Source: Dastarcus helophoroides
Lineage: Eukaryota > Arthropoda > Insecta > Coleoptera > Bothrideridae
Length of the DNA: 64,000 bases
Direction: 5' to 3'
Assembly (NCBI GenBank): GCA_028583605.1
Contig: CM053335.1
Coordinates: 10,608,053 to 10,672,052 of the forward strand
Below are positions 56,815 through 64,000 of this stretch, in pieces. Each line of letters begins with the position of its first letter. Within the stretch, counting starts at the first letter, position 1. Position numbers and translations under genes: made by a program. The notes beneath the pieces are model-generated. The model was given only the letters and a program-made list of their open reading frames with translations. It did no database searches and was not told the origin of the DNA.

Positions 56815-59800
56815 TTTGTGCGTTGCACTTTTAAATTACGACTTTTTCCAAAATTTTGACTATCTGGAAGTCACAAATTTTAAAAAATTATTACCTTTTA
56901 TTATTTCGACTTGCAAGAAATCCAGCAAATTAATTTAGAAGCTTTGAATTTCAAATTTTCCAATTTCTTATAGGAGCTAACACTCTTCCGAATTCTGATT
57001 TATTTTGAAAAGTTTAGCTCTTCTTTAATTTGCTCTTTTTTAAAAAAATAGTGACTTATTTACCAAATTTCGGCTTTTTTTTTAAAATTGAATAATTTTA
57101 ACTTTTCTGTTAATTTGAACTCCATTCTATTCCCTTTTTTGAAACTTCCCTATTTTTGCAAAGTGATCGCTTTGAAAATTTCGACCTTTGTTCAAAATTG
57201 ACAGATTGCCTGAAATTTTGACCTGTTCAAAAACGCCAAATTTGTATTCAAAAATTTCGATTTCTCCTCGAAATTTTGACCTTCAATTTGTCTCTTTCTG
57301 TAAAAACTCGACTGTTTTCAAAATGTTGACCTTTAATTATTTGGATTTTTTCTTCCTTTTTTTTGAAACTTCACCATATTTTCAAAGTGGTCGCTTTTTC
57401 GACCTTTGTTTAAAATTGACTTATTTTTTAGGTTTGACTTGTGTAAAAACTCCAGATTTGTTTTCAAAAATTTCGATTTCTCCTCGAAGTTTTGACCTTT
57501 ACGTAAATTTAATTTTTATTTGGAAAATTCAACTTCCAAAAATGTTGATTCTCCCTCGAAGTTATGACTTTTACGTAAATTTAATTTTTATTTGGAAAAC
57601 TCAGTTTTGTTTGAAAATTCTACTATTTGCAAAGTTGAATTTTCTCAAAATTTTAACTTTTTTAAAATGTTCTACCTTTTGTTAGAATTTCTACTTTTTT
57701 TTTTGATAATTTCGACCTGTTATAATCGAAATTTCAACTTTTTGAAAACTTCAGTCTTCTTCAATTTGTCTTTTTCGGAAAAAACTCGAATGTTTTTTAA
57801 ATATTGACCCTTGGTTATTTGGATTTTTTTTCCTCTTTTTTTTTAATCTTCACTATTTTTGTAAAGTGGTCGCTTTCAAAATTTCGACCTTTGTTCAAAA
57901 TTGACTGATTTCTTAAAGTTTTGACCTGTTTAAAAACTCCAAATTTTTTTCAAAAATTTCGATTTCCCATCGAAGTTTTGACCTTTACGTAAATTTAATT
58001 TTTATTTGGAAATTTCAACTTCCAAAAATTTCGATTCTCCCTCGAAATTTTGACTTTTAGGTAAAGTTATTTGAAAAATTCAGTTTTGTTTGAAAATTTT
58101 TACTGTTTGCAAAGTTAAATTTTTTCAAAATATTAACTTTTTTTAAATGTTCCACCTTTTTTCAGAATTTCTATTTTTTCGATAATTTCGACCTGGTATC
58201 ATCGAAATTTCAACTTTTTACAAACTTCAGCCTTCTTCAATTTGTCTTTTTCTGAAAAAACTTGACTGTTTTCAAAATGTTGACCTTTGGTTATTTGGAT
58301 TTTTTCTCCTCTTTTTTTTCAATCTTCACCAATTTTTTAAAGTGGTCGCTTTGAAAATTTTGACCTTTGTTAAAAATTGAAAGATTGCTTAAATTTTTGA
58401 CATGTTTAAAAACTCCAAATTTGTTTTCAAAAATTTCGATTTCTGCTCGAAATTTTGACCTTTACCTAAATTTAATTTTTATTTGGAAAATTCAACTTCC
58501 AAAAATTTCGATTCTCCCTCGAAATTTTGACTTTTATGTAAAGTTATTTGGAAAATTCAGTTTTGTTCGAAAATTTCTACTGTTTACAAAGTTGAATATT
58601 TTCAAAATCACAACTTTTTTAAAAAGTTCTACCTTTTTTCAGAATTTCTATTTTTTCGGTAATTTCGACCTGTTATCGTCGAAACTTCAATTTTTTTAAA
58701 AACTTCAGCCTTTTTCAATTTGTCTTTTTTTGAGAAAAGTCAACTGTTTTCAAAATGTTGACCTTTGGTAATTTGGATTTTTTCTTCTCTTTTTCTTAAA
58801 CTTCATCATTTTTTCAAAGTGGTCGCTTTGAAAATTTCGACCTTTGTTCAAAATTGACTAATTTGTTAAAGTTTTGACCTTTTTAAAAACTTCAAATTTG
58901 TTTTCAAAAATTTAGATTTCTCCCCGAAATTTTGACCTTTACGTAAATTTAATTTTAATTTGAAAAATTCAACTTCCAAAAATTTCGATTCTTCCTCGAA
59001 GTTTTGACTTTTACGTTAATTCAATTTTTATTTGGAAAATTTAGTTTTGTTTAAAAATTTCTGCTGTTTGCAAAGTTGAATGTTTTCAAAATTTCAACTT
59101 TTTTAAAATGTTTAACCCTTTTTAAGAATTTCTTCTTTTTTTCGATAATTTCGACCTGTCATCATCGAAATTTCAATTTTTTAAAAAACTTCAGCATTTT
59201 CCAATTTGTTTTTTTTCTGAAAAAACTCGACTATTTTTCAAAATGTTGACATTTGATTATTTGGATTTTTTTTCTCTTTATTTAAATTTCACCATTTTTT
59301 CAAAGTGGCCGTTTTGAAAATTTCGACCTTTGTTTAAAATTGACTGATATTTTAAAGTTTTGACTTTTTTAAAAACTTCAAATTTGTTTTCAAAAATTTC
59401 GATTTCTCCTCCAAGTTTTAACCTTTACGTAATCTTAATTTTTATTTGGAAAATTTAACTTTCAAAAATTTCGATTCTTCCTCGAAGTTTTGACTTATAC
59501 GTTAATTTAATTTTTATTTCGAGAATTTAGTTTTGTTTAAAAATTCTAGCTTTGGCAAAGTTGAGTTTCTTCAAAATTTTGACTTTTTTAAAATGTTTAA
59601 CCTTTTTTTAGAATTTCTACTTTTCTCGATAATTTCGACCCGTTTTCATCGAAATTTCAATTTTTTTAAAAACTTCAGCCTTTTTCAATTTATCTTTTTT
59701 TGAAAAAAATCGAGTGTTTTTCAAAATGTAGACCTTTGGTTATTTGGATTTTTTCTCCTCTTTTTATTTGAATCTTCACTATTTTTTTAAAGTGGTCGCT

Positions 59801-60480
59801 TTGGAAATTTCAACCTTTGTTCAAAATTGACAGATTTCTTAACGTTTTGACCTGTTTAAAAACTCCAAATTTATTTTCAAAAATTTCGATGTCTCCCGAA
59901 ATTTCGACCTTTACGTAAATTTAATTTTCATTTGAAAAATTCAACTTCCAAAAATTTCGATTCTTCCTCGAAGTTTTGACTTTTACGTTAATTTAATTTT
60001 TATTTGGAAAACTGACTTTTCATTGAAAATTTCTACTGTTTTTGCAAAGTTGAATGTTTTCAAAATTTCAACTTTTTTAAAATGTTCTATCTTTTTTCAG
60101 AATTTATACTTTTTTTGATAATTTCGAGCCCGTTATCATCAAAATTTCAATTTTTCTAAAAAACTTACACCTTTTTTTCAAAATTTCTTTTTTTTTTAAA
60201 TAAACTCGAGTGTTTTTTAAAATGCAAACTTTATCATTTATCATCAAAATTTCAATTTTTTTAAAAACTTACACCTTTTTTTTTAAATTTCTTTTTTCTT
60301 TAAATAAACTCGAGTGTTTTTCAAAATGACAAATTTTTATCAAAACTTCGAATTTGTGTAAATTCCATTTTTTGAAAAATTCGCCCTTCTTGAAATTTTC
60401 GATTTCTTTTAAAGATACCAAATTTTTAAATTGCGAATTTTTAAAACCTATAAAATAAATTCGAGACTTATTGGTTAAAT
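56815..60480. repeat. Tandem array, ~480-bp unit, six copies
   Basis: The marker ttatttggattttt lies at 57337, 57815, 58291, 58769, 59257 and 59740 (spacing 476-488 bp). Each unit has caaagtggtcgcttt, tttcgacctttgttcaaaat, tcgatttctcctcgaa, gacctttacgtaaatttaat and ttttgtttgaaaatt in the same order. The wording belongs to the same T-rich satellite super-family. Frames of 110-165 codons are repeat artefacts. Confidence 0.9.
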
Positions 60481-60489
60481 TACTTTTTT

Positions 60490-60605
60490 TGGCGGAATGG
60501 ACAGGTCCTTGGTTATCTTCAAAAATTGATACACAAATCTTGTCCCCAGAAACCAAGAAAGATTAAAAAACACAATAACAGTTGGTCTAACGCATTTCGT
60601 TTTAT
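60490..60605. mobile_element. Penelope-like element, copy 4 (single arm)
   Basis: One arm only, in the opposite orientation to copies 1-3. The tail comes first (ggacaggtccttggttatct), then ttgtccccagaaaccaagaa, aaaaaacacaa and taacgcatttcg. Truncated after the start of the hammerhead segment. Confidence 0.7.
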
Positions 60606-60690
60606 TTCGCTAAATTACGATTTTAAAGCTGACTTTTAAAAAAGGAGTATTTTTCATGCTTAAACTTCAAAATTTAAAAAAAAGTCAACA

Positions 60691-60709
60691 TTTGTTATAT
60701 TATAACAAA
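60691..60709. repeat. 19-bp perfect palindrome
   Basis: TTTGTTATA-T-TATAACAAA. Its purpose is unknown; it could be a chance AT-rich palindrome. Confidence 0.6.
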
Positions 60710-60721
60710 CTGTGAAATCAA

Positions 60722-60862
60722 ATGTTGTTAAATAGAGCTTTACTAGAAGCTATTAGGGAGAAAGTGTTAAGTTTGGGATGTCTGCCGAATGTTTACAAGC
60801 AATTAATAAGGAGATACATAATAGTGCGTTTGAGACATCAAGATATCAAATATTCTGGTATG
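60722..60862 (+). CDS. Possible coding remnant, unrecognised
   Basis: An ATG-initiated frame gives MLLNRALLEAIREKVLSLGC, LPNVYKQLIRRYIIVRLRHQ, DIKYSG, then runs into Penelope-like copy 5 at about 60863. Unlike neighbouring frames its composition is protein-like (amphipathic, mixed charge, not F/K-only), and the basic KQLIRRYIIVRLRH stretch looks like a folded-domain fragment. I do not recognise the family. It may be the end of a transposon- or host-encoded protein interrupted by the insertion. Chance is also possible for a stretch of this length. Confidence 0.25.
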
Positions 60863-61071
60863 TTGAAATACAAAACCTGTCCCCTGAAACCAAGAAAGAT
60901 TAAAAAACACAACAAAGGTTGCTCCAACGCGCAGTATCTCTCTGAAAATGATAGCTTGGCTGTCGAAACGTGTTAGAGCAACCTTTGTTGTGTTTTTTAT
61001 TCTTTCTTGGTTTCAGCGGATAAGTTTTGTATTTTAATTTTTGAAGATAACCAAGGACCAGTCCGTTCCTT
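60863..61071. mobile_element. Penelope-like inverted-repeat element, copy 5, with TSD
   Basis: Left arm (60863-60932) and right arm (about 60938-61071) are inverted copies; the right arm has the one-sided tail (gataaccaaggaccagtccg). The flanks repeat: aatattctggtatg (60849-60862) and aaattctagtatg just after the element (about 61074-61086), a target-site duplication of about 14 bp with small changes. The plus-strand hammerhead-like motif (about 60938-60978) has core CTGAAAA, with invariant G8 changed to A, but otherwise intact GAAA and stem II. Confidence 0.8.
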
Positions 61072-61086
61072 CAAAATTCTAGTATG

Positions 61087-61946
61087 TGTAGAATTCCAAT
61101 GTAAGCTGACAATCAGTATTAGTTAATTAGTTAGAAAGACGGTTAAACAAGTATGTACAGTCCATCCAATTTAATAAAAGTGTTAAAAATTCACAATATT
61201 TTGAACTGTTGAACTGGTAACGCTATATTTTATAAATAAATGATTTAGGAAGCACCCCATCCCAAGGAACCTCTCCAGAAAATACGTCATTCTTGTAAAA
61301 TGCTGTCAGATTCGTTTCAGTTTATTGAACGCAGCATTTTAAATCTAATTTCTCCGTTATTATCGAAGTGTTTCAACTAGGAATTTGCCAATTAGTAAGC
61401 GATAGTTTATTCGGTAAGTTCACCATTTAAATTTACCTTCCTCACAAACGGACACCCAACAATGATTTTATTTCCAAGAGATGACTATATCATCGTCTTT
61501 TACGTTTTCAAAAGGGTGTCACGTACTAAACACAGTCCTTTAGCTATCAAGTTAATTAGGGGAAATGTAAATGGTACCAAATTTGCTCTCTTCGTTTCTA
61601 CTAGATGATTTCGTTGCCGCGGGTGACACTTCTTTGTAATTCGAGAATATTCCCAACTATGTCTCACAACTCCAAAGTTTAGGAGCTTGGCATATTTGAA
61701 ACATTTTGCTGAAAGTAACGCTTTGTCATTTGCGCCCTTTCAACTAGGATAAATTACGGTGACACAACTGCTTCATACTGCATTGTTCTTAGTTTTAGAA
61801 AACGCTTCACGTCGTGTTTCTAATTTAAGTTTTACATGTGAGAGGCGTGCAGTTGAATTTCGACTAAATTAGCGTTTAATTGCGCATTTTGTTACTTGTT
61901 GTTTGTATAGTATTGACTGGTAATTGTTTATAATTTGGAGATATCT
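61087..61946. other. Non-repetitive sequence between two Penelope-like copies
   Basis: Ordinary-complexity sequence. No gene, RNA or repeat was supported. Confidence 0.45.
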
Positions 61947-62058
61947 TTTTTCATAATTTCCTTTGATGGAACGGACTGCTCCTTGGTTATCTTCAAAAAT
62001 TGAAATACAGAACTTGTTCCCTGAAACCAAGAAAGATTAAAAAACACAGCAAAGGTTG

Positions 62059-62099
62059 CTCTAACGCGTTTCGACAGCCAAGCTGTCATCTTCAAAGAG
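62059..62099 (-). ncRNA. Hammerhead ribozyme-like motif, left arm of copy 6
   Basis: Minus strand: CTCT, core TTGAAGA (C3 changed to U), stem II GACAGC-TTG-GCTGTC, GAAA, palindromic ACGCGT, candidate cleavage after the next U, AGAG closing stem I. One invariant base is wrong, so cleavage is not expected in this copy. Confidence 0.5.
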
Positions 62100-62112
62100 A
62101 AAAGTGAGTTTT

Positions 62113-62154
62113 CTCTCTGAAGATGACATCTTGGCTGTCAAAACGCGTTAGAGC
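62113..62154 (+). ncRNA. Hammerhead ribozyme-like motif, right arm of copy 6
   Basis: Plus strand: CTCT (62113-62116), core CTGAAGA (62117-62123), stem II GACATC-TTG-GCTGTC (one mismatch), AAAA in place of GAAA (G12 to A at 62140), ACGCGT (62143-62148), U (62149), AGAG (62150-62153). Its lesions differ from those of the left arm, so the two together imply an intact ancestor. Confidence 0.5.
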
Positions 62155-62230
62155 AACCTTTTTGTGTTTTTTAATCTTTCTTGGTTTCAGGGAACAAGTT
62201 ATGTATTTCAATTTTTCATAATTTCCTTCT

Positions 62231-63240
62231 GAGGCGCCGCGAATGTACACCCTAAGAAGCAAATAGGACACCCTAGCTCCTAACCATCGAAACTCATTAA
62301 AGAGAATCCTTTCATATCAAGCCAAAATAATAAGTTTAATACAACAGAACAAAGTTTCAACGTTCTATACATCTTCGTATTTGTTCAACCCTTCGTCGCA
62401 ACAAGAAGTCCTTAATAACAGACCTTCGATTAAATTCGGTTATTGTTGCCATTGTGTTAGTTAATAACCCAATTTTGTCGAGCATAACAGCTCAGTCGAG
62501 TTACACAATCGGATGAAATTTAAATGCAAAGTAGATACAAAGAAGGGCGACGTTTTTACTAAATCAGTTAATCTCTGTAACGTCTTTCTTGCATTCATTC
62601 CGTTTTGATTTGTTCTTCGCCTTGTGTTTGTTACATATTTTGTGAAGTTGCCTCGTGAGCAAATTGCCATCAGTGATCGGACAGAAAACTAACTCAAATC
62701 ACATGTATTCTGTTATTAATTAATATTGAATATTGTTTTATCGTTGTGCATATATATTTTGGTAAAAACGCAATCGTTATCTGTCGTTCTTATCGTATTT
62801 AACCGTGTAAAAAGCCGGAAGCTACAAATATTGATACAGATCCAGTTGCACTTCGAGGGTAAACAGAGGTTGTTGAATTACATTTTTTTCATCGCCAATT
62901 ATCAGCACTTACAAGCAGTGCATTTTACGTCGTAATAATTATCGTTGTTTTTTCCCGTTTCACCAATGTAATTAATAATGGGAGCTTGCTTTAGCACTCC
63001 TTCACGTCAAACGAATGAGTGATTACTTCGATTATGAAATATCGCCTCTTTGGGGCGACAAACTCATCAAGTTTATTTGCTGCGATATCAAGTTGATCTG
63101 TTAAACGTGATCTGATAAAAAAACAAAATTACCTACCTACTTCACGAATTTGTACTTAAAGAGCTAATTTTTACTTTACCATTGCAATTGCAGCTTCAAA
63201 GTCGATTTTCAATTGAAAAAAAAAGAAGCATGGATTCCGC
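62231..63240. other. Non-repetitive island
   Basis: Ordinary-complexity sequence. The 69-codon frames at 62461-62670 (minus) and 62726-62935 (plus) show no recognisable domain and no splice context that I trust. Confidence 0.45.
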
Positions 63241-64000
63241 AAGAAGTTAAAAATTAAAAAAGTTTAAATTTTTGGTGTTCTGACATTTCTAAATTTTTAG
63301 CTTATTTTGTTTTAGATTTTGGTCGAAAAATCGAAAAACTCAACTTTAAAATCGAAATTTTAGGTAAGAAGCTAACATATATAATTTGAACTTCAAATTT
63401 GGAAAAAAAATGAGAAAAAAAACCAGTAAATAAAAGCGATTTAAACTTCTAGAAATTTCAATTTTTTTTTGTCAAAATTTTAAATTTATGGTAAATTTTA
63501 CTTTCTGTTTTTAAATTTAAATGGATTCTTTTTGTTAAATTCCTAATTCCCTTAGACATTCTGATTTTTATCTGAAAAGTTCCAATGGTATTTAAAATTT
63601 ATCTTAAAATTTAAGAATGACATTTAAATAACATAAATAAATAAAAAATGAATTTTTGGTAACTCAAATTTCAAATTTAAGAGAAATTTTCCAAAGACAA
63701 GATTTCGAAAAGAATTGTATTTTGGAATGTTATCCTTTTCAGTTTAAAATTAAACTCTCTCATTATCCTTTCTTCCTTCTTCCGAATTATAGATTTTTTT
63801 TTACCTTACCCCTTTGTAAATTGTAAAGCTCTTAATTTTTTTTATATTTATTCAAAATATGAACTTTTTGAAAACTTCGCGATTTTTAAGAAGTTAGATT
63901 TCCTAAATTTAAATTTCATTTTTTAAATTTCGACATTTGCAGCCTGTACATTTCATTTGTATTTTTTAGACGATATTTACTAATTTAATCAATTTTACAA
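63241..64000. repeat. Degenerate A/T satellite
   Basis: Phrases such as aaaatcgaaattttagg and aaatttcgacatttg return toward the window end. No clear period and no gene. Confidence 0.5.

Larger units (their letters stand above)
61947..62230. mobile_element. Penelope-like inverted-repeat element, copy 6, with 17-bp TSD
   Basis: An exact 17-bp duplication TTTTTCATAATTTCCTT lies at 61947-61963 and 62214-62230. The 250-bp element between them has inverted arms over nearly its full length. It is in the opposite orientation to copies 1, 2 and 5: the tail (ggaacggactgctccttggt) is at the left end only. Each arm carries a hammerhead-like motif pointing outward from the centre. The exact duplication suggests this is the youngest copy. 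Confidence 0.85.

Noticed and set aside
54674..56859. Open frames of 155-554 codons in the heptamer region
   Set aside because: A 7-bp repeat without stops keeps all frames open. The peptides are only the repeat read three ways (CCMLYVV, CILYFVF, RISYFVF), with no start context or domain.
62461..62935. Two 69-codon frames as small genes
   Set aside because: No recognisable domain or conserved motif; length is compatible with chance in AT-rich DNA.

Overview
The window is eukaryotic, AT-rich, repeat-dominated DNA, most likely from an insect. The support is a Jockey-type non-LTR retrotransposon with three zinc knuckles, LTRs that look like Ty3/gypsy, a Tc1/mariner-superfamily transposase relic and Penelope-like inverted repeats. 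I cannot name the species; a beetle is only a guess. I found no convincing host exon, so the window is probably intergenic or intronic. The long open frames in it are by-products of simple repeats.

Layout. 1-1430: element with terminal inverted repeats of about 380 bp. 1431-3480: degenerate A/T satellite. 3713-4752: 1-kb polypyrimidine tract abutting the 3' tail of a non-LTR retrotransposon (minus strand). 5073-5263: palindromic MITE. 5.3-13.7 kb: degenerate satellite with local tandem periods of about 66, 475, 700 and 407 bp. 13736-15326: array of five to six 285-bp units, each with a minus-strand tRNA-like module with Pol III boxes; the unoccupied site survives in a duplicate 2.7 kb away. 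15.3-18.5 kb: duplicated blocks, one interrupted by a solo LTR (18054-18417). 20097-20470: a second, older LTR. 20.9-27.7 kb: roughly 1-kb higher-order satellite with an inverted copy at 27.9-28.65 kb. 29.56-31.46 kb: six 326-bp repeats. 32.59-32.92 kb: transposase relic. 35.4-43.3 kb: dead Jockey-like element whose ORF1 start is amplified into about fourteen 265-bp repeats. 46.2-50.4 kb: satellite built from a roughly 66-bp phrase. 54.73-56.8 kb: three successive heptamer arrays differing by single-base steps. 56.85-60.4 kb: 480-bp tandem repeat. 60.49-62.23 kb: cluster of Penelope-like inverted repeats.

Most interesting signal. Six dispersed foldback elements (21.2, 34.8, 45.4, 60.5, 60.9 and 62.1 kb) carry in their arms a sequence fitting a hammerhead ribozyme: CTGAAGA core, 6-bp stem II, GAAA, palindromic ACGCGT as a dimer-type stem III, NUH cleavage site, and stem I CTCT/AGAG. 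Two copies have target-site duplications of about 14-17 bp, and the element has a one-sided tail, as expected for a Penelope-like retroelement derivative. Most copies are broken at different invariant positions, suggesting an active ancestor.

Between the repeats lie islands of ordinary complexity (7.37-8.13, 18.87-20.09, 31.47-34.72, 43.3-45.3, 50.45-52.68 and 61.08-63.24 kb). They lack coding signal and are the likeliest places for host regulatory sequence.
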